Source: Accumulibacter sp. (lineage in GTDB: Bacteria; Pseudomonadota; Gammaproteobacteria; Burkholderiales; Rhodocyclaceae). Taken from it: a DNA stretch of 64,000 nt. Location: positions 1 to 64,000 of the forward strand of contig JAFLDO010000023.1 in NCBI GenBank assembly GCA_017302455.1. The letters run 5' to 3'. Positions 25,487 to 38,075 of the stretch are shown here, piece by piece. Position 1 is the stretch's first letter, and each line of letters opens with the position of its first letter. A model generated the notes under the pieces. The model worked only from the letters and a program-made list of their open reading frames with translations. It was not told the origin of the DNA and searched no databases. The translations under genes were made by a program, and so were the position numbers.

Positions 25487-26158
25487 ATGCCCGAATCCAG
25501 TTATCTCGCCCTGCTGCTGATCGGTCTGCTCGGTGGCACGCACTGCATCAGCATGTGCGGCGGCATTGTCGGTGCCCTGGCGATGGGTACGCGGCCACGC
25601 TTGACGCTGCATCTGGCCTACAACCTCGGGAGGATCGTCAGCTATGCCGCTGCCGGCGCGATCGCCGGCGCCCTCGGTGGCGCGAGCGTCGCCCTGTCCG
25701 GGCAACTGCCCGTACGCAGTTTCCTTTACCTGCTCGCCAACCTGATGCTCATCGCACTCGGCCTCTACCTGATGGGTGTCACCCGAGCCCTGGCTTTCAG
25801 CGAGCGCTGCGGGCAGAGGCTATGGGTCCATCTGCAACCGCTGACCCGGCGTTTCCTGCCCGCGCACAGCTCGGCGCAGGCTTTCCCGCTTGGCCTGCTG
25901 TGGGGCTGGTTGCCCTGCGGCCTGGTCTACAGCGCGCTGGCAACCGCTCTGACCAGTGGTTCCGCCCTGAGCGGCGCGGCGCTGATGCTCGCCTTTGGCG
26001 CCGGCACCTTGCCGAACCTTCTCCTCGCCGGTCTGCTGGCCGCCCGTCTGCAGGCGTATGCACGCCAGCCGGCGATTCGCCGGGCGTCGGGCCTGCTCGT
26101 CCTCGGCTTTGGCGTCTGGGGACTGCTCGGGCTGGCTCATCTGGCGCTCTCGACCTAG
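25487..26158 (+). CDS. TauE/UreH-like (DsbD_2) membrane protein
   Basis: 223-aa six-helix membrane protein. The first helix carries [12 protein letters not shown] and the middle [13 protein letters not shown], the paired cysteine or proline signatures of the PF13386 (DsbD_2/UreH-like) family. In many proteobacteria this gene lies beside the copper ATPase of cbb3 oxidase assembly, and a role in copper or thiol handling for respiratory complexes is suspected. Here the copper ATPase gene begins 2 nt after its stop, indicating one operon. No ccoNOQP genes are in the window. Confidence 0.85.
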   Translation: MPESSYLALLLIGLLGGTHCISMCGGIVGALAMGTRPRLTLHLAYNLGRIVSYAAAGAIAGALGGASVALSGQLPVRSFLYLLANLMLIALGLYLMGVTRALAFSERCGQRLWVHLQPLTRRFLPAHSSAQAFPLGLLWGWLPCGLVYSALATALTSGSALSGAALMLAFGAGTLPNLLLAGLLAARLQAYARQPAIRRASGLLVLGFGVWGLLGLAHLALST

Positions 26159-26160
26159 CC

Positions 26161-28377
26161 ATGCCCCAGACCTTGCGCACGGTCGAACTGGCCATCGAAG
26201 GCATGAGCTGTGCCGCCTGCTCGACGCGGATCGAGAAGCTCCTGAATCGCTTGCCCGACGTCGAAGCGGTCGTCAATCTGGCCACCGAGAGGGCGACCGT
26301 CCGCTACCTCCCGGGCGTCGTCGACCCGCCGCTGCTGATCGCTACCATCGAGCGGGCCGGCTTCGTCGGGCGACTCGCCGATGAGAATTCGCGGGCACAG
26401 GAGAGGGCCCGCAGACTGGCGACCCGGCAGGCAGACGTGCGCCGCTTCTGGATCGCCGCCGCGCTCACCCTGCCACTCGCCGCGCAGATGCTGAACATGT
26501 TCGATGTCAGCACACACCATCAGACGGACCTGCTGCCGCGCTGGCTGCAACTCCTGTTGGCCACGCCCGTCCAGTTCTGGATCGGTTGGCGCTTCTACGA
26601 TGGCGCCTGGAAGGCCTTGCGCGGTGGCGGGGCAAACATGGACGTACTCGTCGCGCTCGGCACTTCCATGGCCTACGTGTTCAGCGCCGTCGTCACGATC
26701 ACCGGCGCCGCAGACCTGCACGTCTATTTCGAAGCCTCGGCCGCGGTCATCACGCTCGTTCTGCTCGGCAAGTTGCTCGAGGCGCGCGCCAAGGCAAGAA
26801 CCACCGAGGCCATCGAGGCACTGCTTCGCCTGCAGCCCAGAACGGCGCGCGTCGAGCGCGACGGCCGCCTGATCGAACTCGACGCGGCGCTGCTGATACC
26901 GGGCGACGTCCTCATCGTCCGCCCCGGCGAAAGCCTGCCGGTCGATGGCGAGGTGCTCGATGGATCGTCGACCGTCAATGAAGCCATGCTGACCGGCGAG
27001 AGCATGCCGTTGGCCAAGCGCCCGGGCGACCGCGTCTTTGCCGCCACGGCCAACGGCGAGGGAATGTTGCGTTGCCGAGCAACCAGTGTCGGCGAGCACA
27101 CCCTGCTCGCTGGCATCATCCGTCTGGTCGCCGAGGCACAGGGCTCGAAAGCACCGGTGCAGCGACTCGCCGATCGCATCTCCGCAATCTTCGTGCCCAT
27201 CGTCTGCGTCATTGCCCTGTGCACCTTCGTCGCCTGGTGGACCCTCGGCGGTGTTTTCAGCGCGGCGCTGGTCAATGCCGTCGCCGTGCTGGTGATCGCC
27301 TGCCCCTGCGCGCTCGGCCTGGCCACCCCGACCGCCATCATGGTGGCGACCGGACGGGGTGCCACCGCCGGCATCCTGATCAAGAACGGCGAAGCACTCG
27401 AGCGCGCCGAGAAGGTCAGCGTACTGGCGGTCGACAAGACCGGTACGCTGACGCGGGGCGAACCGGTGCTGACCGACATCTTGCCGCTGGCGACGTCGGC
27501 CGACGCCGCCCTGGCCCTCGCGGCCGCTCTCGAACAGGCTTCCGAACATCCCCTGGCACGCGCGATTCTGCAGCAGGCGCAGGTCGCCGGCCTGGCCTTG
27601 CCGGGGCTCACCGAGTTTCGAGCGATTCCCGGGCGAGGCGTCGAAGGTTGCGTCGCCGGGCGCACGCTGCGCCTGGGCGCGCCCGACAGCTTCACCTGCG
27701 CCTTGCCCCGCGAGCTGATCGCAACCTTGCAAGGAGTCGGCAAGACGGTGGTGGTGCTGGTGGAAGGCGGCGATGCCGAGGCCGGGGATGGCGCGGCTCT
27801 GGCGCTGCTGGCGATCGCCGACCCGCTCCGCGAGACCTCGCGGCCTGCGGTGAGCAGGCTCAGAAGCATGGGCATACAAGTGGTGATGCTGACCGGCGAC
27901 CACGCGTCAACCGCCGCAGCCATAGCCGCCGAGGCCGGTATCGTCGACTTCCGCGCCGGCATCCTCCCCGGTGAAAAGGCAGACGCGATCAACGCGCTCA
28001 AGAGTGGCGAGGCGGTCGTGGCCATGGTTGGCGACGGTATCAACGACGCGCCGGCGCTGGCCGCGGCGAACGTGAGCTTCGCCATCGGCGCTGGATCGGA
28101 CGCCGCGATTGAAGCGGCGGACGTGACGCTGGTCCGCAGCGACCTCAATGGCATTGCCGATGCCATCCTGCTTTCGCGTGCGACGCTGAGGAAAATCAGG
28201 CAGAATCTGTTCTGCGCCTTCATCTACAACGTGCTTGGCATTCCCCTGGCGGCGCTGGGCATGCTGAATCCAGTGATCGCGGGTGCGGCAATGGCGATGA
28301 GTTCAGTCTCGGTGGTGTCCAACTCGCTGCTCCTCAAGCGTTGGCGCGCCGCAGAGCAAACGAAGCGGGCGCCCTGA
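26161..28377 (+). CDS. copA: Copper-translocating P1B-type ATPase (CopA/CcoI type)
   Basis: 738-aa copper pump. Order of elements: a heavy-metal-associated domain with C17-A-A-C20 (GMSCAAC), eight predicted membrane helices, the actuator TGES segment (LTGESMP), the transmembrane metal site C381-P-C383 ([11 protein letters not shown]), the phosphorylation site D425 in DKTGTLT, HP of the nucleotide domain (SEHPLA), and the hinge [10 protein letters not shown]. The CPC motif and single HMA fit Cu(I) export or delivery. The start follows the TauE-like stop closely. Context with a chaperone, FNR and hemN favours copper supply to high-affinity oxidases as much as detoxification. Confidence 0.93.
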   Translation: MPQTLRTVELAIEGMSCAACSTRIEKLLNRLPDVEAVVNLATERATVRYLPGVVDPPLLIATIERAGFVGRLADENSRAQERARRLATRQADVRRFWIAAALTLPLAAQMLNMFDVSTHHQTDLLPRWLQLLLATPVQFWIGWRFYDGAWKALRGGGANMDVLVALGTSMAYVFSAVVTITGAADLHVYFEASAAVITLVLLGKLLEARAKARTTEAIEALLRLQPRTARVERDGRLIELDAALLIPGDVLIVRPGESLPVDGEVLDGSSTVNEAMLTGESMPLAKRPGDRVFAATANGEGMLRCRATSVGEHTLLAGIIRLVAEAQGSKAPVQRLADRISAIFVPIVCVIALCTFVAWWTLGGVFSAALVNAVAVLVIACPCALGLATPTAIMVATGRGATAGILIKNGEALERAEKVSVLAVDKTGTLTRGEPVLTDILPLATSADAALALAAALEQASEHPLARAILQQAQVAGLALPGLTEFRAIPGRGVEGCVAGRTLRLGAPDSFTCALPRELIATLQGVGKTVVVLVEGGDAEAGDGAALALLAIADPLRETSRPAVSRLRSMGIQVVMLTGDHASTAAAIAAEAGIVDFRAGILPGEKADAINALKSGEAVVAMVGDGINDAPALAAANVSFAIGAGSDAAIEAADVTLVRSDLNGIADAILLSRATLRKIRQNLFCAFIYNVLGIPLAALGMLNPVIAGAAMAMSSVSVVSNSLLLKRWRAAEQTKRAP

Positions 28378-28444
28378 TGACGCAACGTGAAGGATGCGCG
28401 TAATGGCTGCGGTCGACGCCGCAACAGAAGGAACGGAGCAGCGA

Positions 28445-28651
28445 ATGGAAAGAGTCGTGGTCACGATTGGCGGAATGAGCTGTCAGCGGTGTGTGCAGAC
28501 CGTCACCAGCGCCCTCACGGCGCTGCCTGGCGTTTTCCAGGTCGACGTCGCGCTTGAGGCCGGTGAAGCCAGCATTGCCTACGACCCTGAACTGGCCAAC
28601 GCCGGCCAGTTCAGGGACGCCATTGAAGCGGCGGGGTTTGACTCCCCCTGA
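28445..28651 (+). CDS. copZ: Copper chaperone, CopZ-like heavy-metal-associated domain
   Basis: 68-aa single HMA-domain protein starting MERVVVTIGGMSC, with the metal-binding pair GMSCQRC and a conserved hydrophobic ending (AIEAAGFDSP). The ATG at 28445 has a GGAG upstream; an in-frame ATG 51 nt earlier would add an unrelated N-terminus. It should carry Cu(I) to the neighbouring ATPase, 67 bp upstream in the same direction. Confidence 0.85.
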   Translation: MERVVVTIGGMSCQRCVQTVTSALTALPGVFQVDVALEAGEASIAYDPELANAGQFRDAIEAAGFDSP

Positions 28652-28735
28652 TCTGTCCCCGGCGATGGCATCCTGCCGCATCGCTGCGACGACCAGCCAG
28701 GTCTGGCTGCCAGCAAGAAGAAGAATCGGAAAACA

Positions 28736-29842
28736 ATGCCCAGAAAGAAATCCAGGATTGCCGAACTGCCTGTTTCGCAAGCCACATCGAGCGAGCCGGT
28801 CAGACTGACCCAGTTTTCACACGGCGGCGGCTGCGGATGCAAGATCGCACCCGCCGTGCTCGAGCAGATCCTCGGCAAGGTCTCGCCGGGTCTGGCGCCA
28901 AGTCAGTTGCTGGTCGGCATAGAGACCAGCGATGACGCTGCCGTCTACCAACTCAACGCCGATCAGGCGCTGGTGGCGACGACCGATTTCTTCATGCCGA
29001 TTGTCGATGACCCGTTCGATTTTGGCTGCATCGCGGCGACCAATGCCCTCTCCGACGTCTATGCGATGGGTGGCTGGCCGTTGCTGGCACTCGCCATCGT
29101 TGGCATGCCCGTGAGCAAGCTGCCGCTCGAGACGATCAAGCGCATACTGGAAGGAGGCGAATCGATTTGTGCGAAGGCGCGCATCCCGATTGCCGGCGGC
29201 CATACGATCGACTCGGTCGAGCCGATTTACGGTCTCGTCGCCATTGGACTGGTCCATCCTGACAACCTCAAGCGCAATTCGGGTGCACGCGCCGGCGACA
29301 AGCTGATTCTCGGCAAGCGACTGGGTGTTGGCTTCTACAGCGCGGCGCTGAAAAAGGGCCTTTTGTCTTCCCCCTGTTACGCCTCGATGATCGCCTCGAC
29401 AACCCAGCTCAACACGCCAGGACGAGCACTCGGTTGCCTTGCCGGCGTGCACGCGATGACCGACGTCACGGGTTTCGGCCTGCTCGGTCATCTGGTGGAA
29501 ATCTGCAAGGCCTCGAGCGTCGCGGCCGTGGTCGATTTCGCGGCGCTTCCGCTCCTGTCGAATGTTCTCGACTATGGGGCCAAAGGCTGCATCACAGGGG
29601 CTTCAGGGCGCAACTGGGCAAGCTACGGAGAGCACGTGGCGCTACCGAAGAAGAGCTTCAGCGACCTCGAACGAGCGCTCCTGACCGATCCGCAGACCAG
29701 CGGCGGACTGCTGGTCGCCTGTGCTCCGGAAGTGGTCACCGAAGTCCTGGCGATCTTCTTGCAAGAGGGTTTCGACCACGCGACGGTCATCGGCGAAGTC
29801 TCCGAGGGCAAGCCGCAAGTATCGGTGATCAGGAGCCACTGA
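28736..29842 (+). CDS. selD: Selenide, water dikinase
   Basis: 368-aa enzyme making selenophosphate from selenide and ATP. The catalytic loop is [10 protein letters not shown], with cysteine rather than selenocysteine at the active position, and is followed by ATP and metal motifs [25 protein letters not shown] and AGGHTID. Length and C-terminal AIRS-like domain ([12 protein letters not shown]) are typical. No selA, selB, selU or tRNA-Sec gene was recognised in the window, so the consumer (selenocysteine or selenouridine) is unknown. It is weakly linked to the copper genes by direction. Confidence 0.93.
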   Translation: MPRKKSRIAELPVSQATSSEPVRLTQFSHGGGCGCKIAPAVLEQILGKVSPGLAPSQLLVGIETSDDAAVYQLNADQALVATTDFFMPIVDDPFDFGCIAATNALSDVYAMGGWPLLALAIVGMPVSKLPLETIKRILEGGESICAKARIPIAGGHTIDSVEPIYGLVAIGLVHPDNLKRNSGARAGDKLILGKRLGVGFYSAALKKGLLSSPCYASMIASTTQLNTPGRALGCLAGVHAMTDVTGFGLLGHLVEICKASSVAAVVDFAALPLLSNVLDYGAKGCITGASGRNWASYGEHVALPKKSFSDLERALLTDPQTSGGLLVACAPEVVTEVLAIFLQEGFDHATVIGEVSEGKPQVSVIRSH

Positions 29843-29857
29843 CCTCGGCGCCCCCGC

Positions 29858-31102
29858 TCAGTCGAGGAGGTGAGAGACCAGGCCGTCAGCCAGTTTGGGT
29901 TCGAACCAAGTTGATTTCGGTGGCATCACCTCGCCGGCGTCGGCAACCGCCATCAGCTCTGCCATCGGTGTCGGAAACATGGCGAAGGCGACGGCCATTT
30001 CGCCACCGTTCACGCGTCGTTCGAGTTCCGCCAGTCCACGCATGCCACCGACGAAATCAATGCGCGTGTCGCGGCGCAGATCGGTGATTCCCAGCAGCGG
30101 ACCAAGAATCTGCTCGGCAAGCAGCGAGACGTCGAGGCGACGCACCGGATCTGCCGACAGGATCAGTCCGGGCTTGATTTCCAGCCGATACCACCGGCCC
30201 GCCAGATACATTCCGCAAACGCCCGTCCGCTCGGGTCGCACCGCTGCAGCGGCCGGGGTGACGTCATAGCGTCCACCGACAGCTGTCAGAAAGGCCTCTT
30301 GACTCAGGCCGTTGAGGTCGCGCACCACCCGGTTGTAGTCCATGATCCGCATCTGCGACGCCGGGAAGATGACGGACAGAAAGAATTGCGAGCCACCCAA
30401 CGCGGCTGTCTGGCCGCGCCGGGCCGCTGCCACTCGCGAGGCAGCCGCCGACCGGTGATGACCATCGGCAATATAGAAACTCGGCATCGCGCCAAAGACC
30501 GTGTCAATCCGTGCAATGCGATCGGTGTCTGCGATCGTCCATAGGGTATGGCGGATACCATCCTCGGCCCGGACATCAGCGACGGGCGCTGTCTCGGCGG
30601 CCTGCGCAAGCAGGTCATCGGCCTCGGGACTCTCAGGGTGCGCGAGCAGCACAGGCCCGGTCTGCGCATTCAGGGCCTCGATCTGGCGAACCCGATCGTC
30701 TTCCTTGTCGGGCCGGGTGAACTCGTGTTTGCGGATCCGGTTGCTGTCATAGGCGGCGATCGACGCCACCGCCACCAGACCAGTCTGAACATGCCGGCCC
30801 ATCTGCAAGCGATAGGCGTAGTAACAGGGATGCGGGTCACGACGCAGCACCCCGGCATCGATCAAGCCCCGGAAATTGTCCGCCGACTTGGCGTAGACCT
30901 CGGGGGCATGATGATCAATGCCCGGCGGCAGATCGATCTCCGCTTTCGAGACATGCAGAAAGGACAAGGGTTTGCCGACCGCCGCCACACGCGCCTCTTC
31001 GCTGGAGAGGACATCATAGGGCGGCGCCGCTACTGCGGCGGCATCGGCACTGCGTGGTCGAAGACCGGCGAATGGTCGAATCAGGCAAGGCTCAACGGAC
31101 AA
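29858..31102 (-). CDS. DUF1015-family protein
   Basis: 414-aa soluble protein of the DUF1015 (COG4198) family, recognised by RPFAGLRP near the N-terminus, APPYDVLSSEE, FYIADGHHRSAAA and the DFVGG motif late in the protein. The family is widespread in anaerobes and facultative bacteria but has no established activity. The start is a TTG at 31102: GGAG lies 8 nt upstream, and upstream in-frame sequence overlaps glgA in a non-coding-like way. It follows glgA by 22 nt, so it is probably the last gene of the glycogen operon. Confidence 0.8.
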   Translation of the reverse strand: MSVEPCLIRPFAGLRPRSADAAAVAAPPYDVLSSEEARVAAVGKPLSFLHVSKAEIDLPPGIDHHAPEVYAKSADNFRGLIDAGVLRRDPHPCYYAYRLQMGRHVQTGLVAVASIAAYDSNRIRKHEFTRPDKEDDRVRQIEALNAQTGPVLLAHPESPEADDLLAQAAETAPVADVRAEDGIRHTLWTIADTDRIARIDTVFGAMPSFYIADGHHRSAAASRVAAARRGQTAALGGSQFFLSVIFPASQMRIMDYNRVVRDLNGLSQEAFLTAVGGRYDVTPAAAAVRPERTGVCGMYLAGRWYRLEIKPGLILSADPVRRLDVSLLAEQILGPLLGITDLRRDTRIDFVGGMRGLAELERRVNGGEMAVAFAMFPTPMAELMAVADAGEVMPPKSTWFEPKLADGLVSHLLD

Positions 31103-31124
31103 GGAGTTCTCCTGCAGGGGGATT

Positions 31125-32567
31125 TCAGATGCTCCGGTAGAGCGCCTCATAGCGCACTGCCGAATCAGCCCAGGAAAAATCCTGCGCCATGCCGCGCCGC
31201 TGCACCTGGAGCCAGGCCGAGGGATCGCGGTAGAGTGCCAACGCCTCACCGATGCGCGTAGCCAGCGCGCGGCTGCCGGCGTCGTCAAAGACGAAACCGT
31301 TAGCACTACCCGCCTTGAGATGTTCCGGAGTGGCATCGATGACCGTATCTGCCAGACCGCCGACCCGCCGTACCAACGGCAAGGTGCCGTAGCGCAAGGC
31401 ATAGAGTTGCGTCAGACCGCAGGGTTCGAAACGTGACGGGACGAGCAGAATGTCGGCGCCGGCGATGACGCGGTGCGACAGCGCGTCGTCATAGCCCAGA
31501 TGCACCGATACAGCCTGCGGGTGAGCGGTGGCGGCGGCCCTGAAAGCGGCTTCGATATCGGCTTCGCCACTGCCGACGACGACCAGCTGCCCTCCCCCCG
31601 CCAGCAGCGTCGGCAAAGCGCCGAGAACCAGATCCATGCCCTTCTGCGCGGTCAGACGGCTGACCACTGCGAAAAGCGGGGCGTTGGCGCGGCCGGAGAA
31701 ACCCAGCTCGGCCTGCAGGCTGGCCTTGCAGGCTTTCTTGCCCCCCAGATCCCCTGCCGTGTAGTTCGCATGAATCGCCCGGTCGCTGCCCGGATCCCAT
31801 ACCGAGTAATCTACACCGTTGAGAATGCCTGACAAGTCTGCTCCCCGGTCGCGAAGCAGACCGTCGAGACCCCAACCGAACTCCGGGGTGCAAATTTCAC
31901 GGGCGTACGTCGGGCTGACGGCGTTCACGCGCTTCGCATGCACGAGAGCCGCTTTCATGAACGACAACTGCCCGTGAAACTCGAGTGCGCTCTGGTTCGC
32001 CCCGGAGATGAGCAGACCAAGGTCGGTGTGGTGGTCGAGTGGAAAGAGGCCACGAAAGGCCAGATTATGGATCGTGAACACCGTCGCCGTGCTCAGCGCC
32101 GGATTTTGCGCGATGTAGGCCGGGGCCAGGCCGGCGTGCCAGTCATGTGCATGCACCACTTCCGGCTGCCAGTCACGATCGAGTTCGCCGGCAGCCAGAT
32201 GGGCGGCGATCCAGCCGAGGAGCGCAAAGCGCCGATGATTGTCTCGCCAGTCACGGCCGTCCGGAGCCAGATAGGGGTTACCGTCGCGTCGGTAAAGAAA
32301 CGGCGTATCAATGACATAAGCCAGCAGGCCGCTGTCCGGCAGACGTCCGAGTCGCAGCGTGATGACCGCCGCACCGAAGGCCGGACCCAGGCGGATCACC
32401 CGCTTGAGGTCGACGACGCCATCGAGAACGGCGGGCAAGCCCGGCAACAGCACACGGACATCCAGCCCGCGTTCGGCGAGCGCCACCGGCAGCGCGGCGA
32501 CGACATCGGCAAGGCCACCGGTCTTGACCAGCGGGTAGATCTCGACGGCAACGTGCAGAACGCGCAA
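31125..32567 (-). CDS. glgA: Glycogen synthase (ADP-glucose)
   Basis: 480-aa GT5 glycosyltransferase extending alpha-1,4-glucan chains from ADP-glucose. The N-terminal [22 protein letters not shown] contains the KTGGL nucleotide-sugar loop. [11 protein letters not shown] and the C-terminal [19 protein letters not shown] segment (catalytic E and the sugar-nucleotide site) are present. Length is typical. It follows glgC by 21 nt in the same direction, within a pgi-pgm-glgC-glgA run that takes fructose-6-phosphate to glycogen. Confidence 0.95.
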   Translation of the reverse strand: MRVLHVAVEIYPLVKTGGLADVVAALPVALAERGLDVRVLLPGLPAVLDGVVDLKRVIRLGPAFGAAVITLRLGRLPDSGLLAYVIDTPFLYRRDGNPYLAPDGRDWRDNHRRFALLGWIAAHLAAGELDRDWQPEVVHAHDWHAGLAPAYIAQNPALSTATVFTIHNLAFRGLFPLDHHTDLGLLISGANQSALEFHGQLSFMKAALVHAKRVNAVSPTYAREICTPEFGWGLDGLLRDRGADLSGILNGVDYSVWDPGSDRAIHANYTAGDLGGKKACKASLQAELGFSGRANAPLFAVVSRLTAQKGMDLVLGALPTLLAGGGQLVVVGSGEADIEAAFRAAATAHPQAVSVHLGYDDALSHRVIAGADILLVPSRFEPCGLTQLYALRYGTLPLVRRVGGLADTVIDATPEHLKAGSANGFVFDDAGSRALATRIGEALALYRDPSAWLQVQRRGMAQDFSWADSAVRYEALYRSI

Positions 32568-32588
32568 GTGGCGGCTTCCTCAGGCAGG

Positions 32589-33857
32589 TCAGGCGATCTG
32601 GTCAAGCATCTTGCGCGTGATCAGCGTCACACCGCTTTCGGTGCGCCGGAAACGACGCGCATCGTCATCCGGATCCTCGCCAACGACCATTCCCGGCGGA
32701 ATGTGGCAGTCGCTGTCGACGACGCAGCGAGTCAGGCGCGCTCGGGTGCCGACCGTGGTATCGGGGAGCAGGACCGACAGGTTCACGCGTGCATAGGAAT
32801 GAACGCGGCAACTGGAAAACAGCAGCGACCGGTTGACTTCGCCGGAAACGATACAACCGCTGGACACCGTGGACTCGATGGCAGTGCCTCGCCGGTCAAG
32901 ATGGTTGTGTACGAACTTGGCGGGCGGCAATTGCTGCTGATAGGTCCAGACCGGCCAGTTGCGGTCGTAGAGGTTCAGTGCAGGCACCGTGGCGGTCAGA
33001 TCGATGTTGGCGTCCCAATACGCATCGATCGTCCCCGCGTCACGCCAGTAGTGCTCCCGGAACTGCTCGTCCGGGGCGACGATGCAACTGCGTGAGAACG
33101 GATGTGCAACCGCCACACGGTTGGCCACGGCGCGCGGAATGATGTCCTTGCCGAAGTCATGGCTGGAAGTCGGATCCGTGATATCCCGAGCCAGCTCGGC
33201 ATAGAGATACTTCGCGTTGAAAACGTAGACCCCCATGCTGCACATGGCCATATCGGGATTGCCCGGCATGGCCGGAGGATCGGCAGGCTTTTCAATAAAG
33301 TCCGTGATCAGGCCATTCTCGTCGACTGCCATGACGCCAAAACCGCTCGCATCTCGCCGCGGCACCTCGATACAGGCGACGGTGCATTCGGCGCCGCTCT
33401 CGACATGGTCGACTAGCATTACCGCATAATTCATCTTGTAGACGTGATCACCCGCGAGAATGACCACGAACTCAGGTGCCGGCGTATACGTCTCGAGGAT
33501 GTCGATGTTCTGGTAAACCGCATCCGCCGTACCGCGATACCACGATTCCTCGTCTATCCGCTGCTGTGCCGGAAGCAGGTCGACGAACTCGTTGACTTCG
33601 CCATGCAGGAAGTTCCAGCCGCGCTGCAGGTGGCGCAACAAACTGTGCGACTTGTACTGGGTAACGACGCCAACGCGCCGGATCTGCGAATTGACGCAGT
33701 TCGACAAGGCAAAATCGATAATCCGGAACTTGCCGCCAAAATGGACTGCCGGCTTGGCACGACGATCCGTGAGTTCGTGCAGCCGGCTGCCACGCCCACC
33801 AGCAAGGACCAGGGCTATCGCCTTGCGTGGTAATTGGAATGTCTTCCTGTCAACCAT
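32589..33857 (-). CDS. glgC: Glucose-1-phosphate adenylyltransferase (ADP-glucose pyrophosphorylase)
   Basis: 422-aa committing enzyme of glycogen synthesis, making ADP-glucose from glucose-1-phosphate and ATP. The N-terminus has [20 protein letters not shown] (nucleotidyltransferase loop and allosteric basic residues) and [21 protein letters not shown] left-handed beta-helix domain follows from about residue 290. The enzyme is usually activated by fructose-1,6-bisphosphate in proteobacteria. It lies between pgm and glgA in one operon. Confidence 0.95.
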   Translation of the reverse strand: MVDRKTFQLPRKAIALVLAGGRGSRLHELTDRRAKPAVHFGGKFRIIDFALSNCVNSQIRRVGVVTQYKSHSLLRHLQRGWNFLHGEVNEFVDLLPAQQRIDEESWYRGTADAVYQNIDILETYTPAPEFVVILAGDHVYKMNYAVMLVDHVESGAECTVACIEVPRRDASGFGVMAVDENGLITDFIEKPADPPAMPGNPDMAMCSMGVYVFNAKYLYAELARDITDPTSSHDFGKDIIPRAVANRVAVAHPFSRSCIVAPDEQFREHYWRDAGTIDAYWDANIDLTATVPALNLYDRNWPVWTYQQQLPPAKFVHNHLDRRGTAIESTVSSGCIVSGEVNRSLLFSSCRVHSYARVNLSVLLPDTTVGTRARLTRCVVDSDCHIPPGMVVGEDPDDDARRFRRTESGVTLITRKMLDQIA

Positions 33858-33920
33858 TTTCGTATCCTCTAGTTAGCATCATTCATCGCATCTGGCGGCG
33901 CCCACCGGTGTCACCAACTC

Positions 33921-35618
<1,698 letters not shown>

Positions 35619-37253
35619 TCATGCCAGATGCTGCCGGCTGAATGCCAGCAACTGCTGCGTCGAGACATCGAGCTTTTCCGCCAGAGCCGCATTCGTGATC
35701 GCCGGCAGGATGCTGTTGGCCACGGCCTTGCCCAACTCGACGCCCCACTGGTCGAAGGAATTGAGGCCCCAGATGACGCCTTGCACAAACACCTTGTGCT
35801 CGTAGAGTGCGACCAGCGCGCCAAGCGTGTGCGGGTCGAGTCGCGACAGCAGCAGCGTCGACGATGGCTGGTTGCCGGGAAACACCTTGTGCGGCAGGAG
35901 TTCGGCAAGCGCTGCCGGTTGCAGCGTGCGACTGAGTTCGCTACGTGCCTCATCGACCGTCTTGCCGAACGCCAGCGCCGCACTCTGCGCGAAGCAGTTG
36001 GCGAGCAGCGCCTCCTGATGCCCGGGCAAGGGGTAGTCGGAGCGTACGGCGGCAATGAAATCACAGGGCACGAGGCGCCCGCCCTGATGGAGAAGCTGGA
36101 AAAAGGCATGCTGGCCATTGTTGCCGAGTTCGCCCCAGACGATGGGGTTCGCCGCACAGGCCAGCGGCTGGCCGTCGATGCCGACCGACTTGCCGTTGCT
36201 CTCCATCTCGAGTTGTTGCAGGAAAGACGGGAAATACTTCAGTGATTCGTTGTAAGGCAGCACGGCGTTGCTGGTGGCGCCCAGGAAATTGGTGTTCCAG
36301 ATACCGATCAGCGCCATCACCACCGGCAGGTTGCGCTCGTAGGGAGTGCTCCGGAAATGCTCATCCATGCGCTGCGCGCCGGCGAGCAGATCGGCGAAAG
36401 CGTGCGGACCGATGGCAATCATCAGCGCCAGACCAACCGCCGACCACAGCGAAAAACGCCCGCCCACCCAGTCCCAGAGGGGAAAGACCGCATCCGGTCT
36501 GATGCCGAACTCGACTGCACGCTCCGGTTTGGCAGTCAGGGCAGCAAAGTGGTTGGCCACTGCTGCGGCATCGCCCAGGTTGGCCACCAGCCAGTCACGA
36601 GCCGTTTGCGCGTTGAGCATCGTCTCCTGGGTCGTAAACGTCTTGCTGGCCACGAGGAACAGGGTCGTGCGGGGATCCAGCGTCTGCAGAAGTGGTGCCA
36701 GTTGAGCGCCATCAAGATTGGAGACGTAGTGCACGCCAAGTGCCGGATGTGACATCGAGCGCAACGCGTAACCGACCATCTTCGGGCCGAGGTCTGAGCC
36801 ACCGATACCGATGTTGACGACGTTACGAATCGGCATGCCGGTGAAACCGAGGGCGTTGCCGGAACGAATAGTGTCGGCGAAGGCAGCCATTCGCTGGCGC
36901 GTGGCGAGAACCTCGGACATGACATCCAGATTACCGGCAGGGAAAGGCCCGGCCGATCGCCGCAAGGCCACATGGAGCACGGCGCGGTCTTCGCTGGCAT
37001 TGATCCTCTCGCCGGCGAACATGCGATCCGTCCATTCAGCCAGCCGCGCTTCGCGGGCGAGCGCGGTGAGCAGCGGCAGCGTTGTCGAGTCGATTCGCTG
37101 CTTCGAGAAGTCGAAAAGGATTCCATCGAAGCTCAGTGAGAGAGCGTTTGCTCGTCCTGGATCGCGGGCAAACATTTCTCTGAGATGCACAGGCGAAGAC
37201 GACAGCCGGTGCGCTTCAATAGCCTTCCAGGCAGTTGAGGCGGTGATGTTCAT
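35619..37253 (-). CDS. pgi: Glucose-6-phosphate isomerase
   Basis: 544-aa enzyme interconverting glucose-6-phosphate and fructose-6-phosphate. Signatures are VNIGIGGSDLGPKM and the later GQHAFFQLLHQG region carrying the catalytic histidine, with ATSNAVLPYNESLKYFP between them. Full length for the bacterial 545-550 aa type. It is the first gene of the leftward glycogen block, 54 nt before pgm, so it channels gluconeogenic fructose-6-phosphate into glycogen or returns glucose-phosphate to glycolysis. Confidence 0.95.
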   Translation of the reverse strand: MNITASTAWKAIEAHRLSSSPVHLREMFARDPGRANALSLSFDGILFDFSKQRIDSTTLPLLTALAREARLAEWTDRMFAGERINASEDRAVLHVALRRSAGPFPAGNLDVMSEVLATRQRMAAFADTIRSGNALGFTGMPIRNVVNIGIGGSDLGPKMVGYALRSMSHPALGVHYVSNLDGAQLAPLLQTLDPRTTLFLVASKTFTTQETMLNAQTARDWLVANLGDAAAVANHFAALTAKPERAVEFGIRPDAVFPLWDWVGGRFSLWSAVGLALMIAIGPHAFADLLAGAQRMDEHFRSTPYERNLPVVMALIGIWNTNFLGATSNAVLPYNESLKYFPSFLQQLEMESNGKSVGIDGQPLACAANPIVWGELGNNGQHAFFQLLHQGGRLVPCDFIAAVRSDYPLPGHQEALLANCFAQSAALAFGKTVDEARSELSRTLQPAALAELLPHKVFPGNQPSSTLLLSRLDPHTLGALVALYEHKVFVQGVIWGLNSFDQWGVELGKAVANSILPAITNAALAEKLDVSTQQLLAFSRQHLA

Positions 37254-37542
37254 GGTCGGTCAAAGCTCGTTTATGAAGGGTCTGACCGTCTGAAGACGGC
37301 CGAAGGAGAGGGCTTGGTGATGAATTATGACAAGATATGCTGTTCCGGTTATCAGCTTGCCAGAATGCTCCGAAGAACGCAAAAAAGAATGACCAACGGC
37401 CATCCCGGGCCAGTCTCGAGCAGTCGCCGGGGTGATGTGAGAGCCACGCAGATCACGTTTATCACTCTGTTGCCGAGGTAGGTACGCGCGGCCCGACGCT
37501 AATGATGGATGAGCCTGGAAAGCGCTGAAGCGGTCTGGCAGC
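37254..37542. other. Intergenic region upstream of pgi
   Basis: 289 bp between the pgi start and the end of the hemerythrin gene. The promoter of the glycogen operon should be here; CATAAT on the minus strand (37325-37330) is a possible -10, without a clear -35. No open frame with a ribosome site and no strong palindrome were seen. Confidence 0.4.
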
Positions 37543-37986
37543 TCAGGCTTGAAGGCTGACGACGAGCTGTGGAGCGGTAGATGACTTGAGCCGGCACGCT
37601 CGCACGCTGGCGGCGAAGGGCTTGTCCTCCTCGTTGATGTGGCGCTCGAACCAGTACTCGGCATAGCGCAGGAATGAATGCACATCACGCTTTCCGTGGC
37701 GAACCTCGCCCAACGCCCTGCGCAGCGCATGCAGATTTTCCCGGTGGACTTTGGCGTGATCGACGAAGTCTGCTGCGGCTTCCAGGGCCACCTGCTCTTC
37801 GGTGGCGAAATGGTGCTTGAGATAATCGAGCAGACTCTGGAAGCCTTCCAGAGGTGCGGGCCCGCTACCGAAACATGCTGCCTTGAGCGACTCGATACGC
37901 CGAAAAATCTCTTCGTGCTGGACATCAATCTCCGGCAGGTCGATCAGCAAAGCCTCCGGTAAGACTCCGGCAAGATTGATCTCCAT
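37543..37986 (-). CDS. Bacteriohemerythrin
   Basis: 147-aa single-domain hemerythrin of the oxygen-carrier type. Ligand motifs occur in order: DVQHEEIF, YLKHHFATEEQ, DHAKVHRENL and HINEEDKPF, giving the seven-ligand H-HxxxE-HxxxH-HxxxxD pattern. GGAG precedes the ATG. It stands alone, facing left between pgi and imuB, with a TATACT -10-like element at 38030-38035. It is a different subtype from the HHE protein at 20702 and probably binds O2 for delivery or sensing. Confidence 0.85.
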   Translation of the reverse strand: MEINLAGVLPEALLIDLPEIDVQHEEIFRRIESLKAACFGSGPAPLEGFQSLLDYLKHHFATEEQVALEAAADFVDHAKVHRENLHALRRALGEVRHGKRDVHSFLRYAEYWFERHINEEDKPFAASVRACRLKSSTAPQLVVSLQA

Positions 37987-38075
37987 GACAGGGCTCCACA
38001 GTAAAGCGTCGAATTCCTTCAGTCCATACAGTATAAAAAGAGGGAGCGGGAAATTCCAGCAAAATCAGCCTGTAC

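Noticed and set aside
38021..38040. Possible second SOS box near TACTGTATGGAC upstream of the hemerythrin gene
   Set aside because: Only one half-site matches; the other arm required for CTGT-N8-ACAG is absent.
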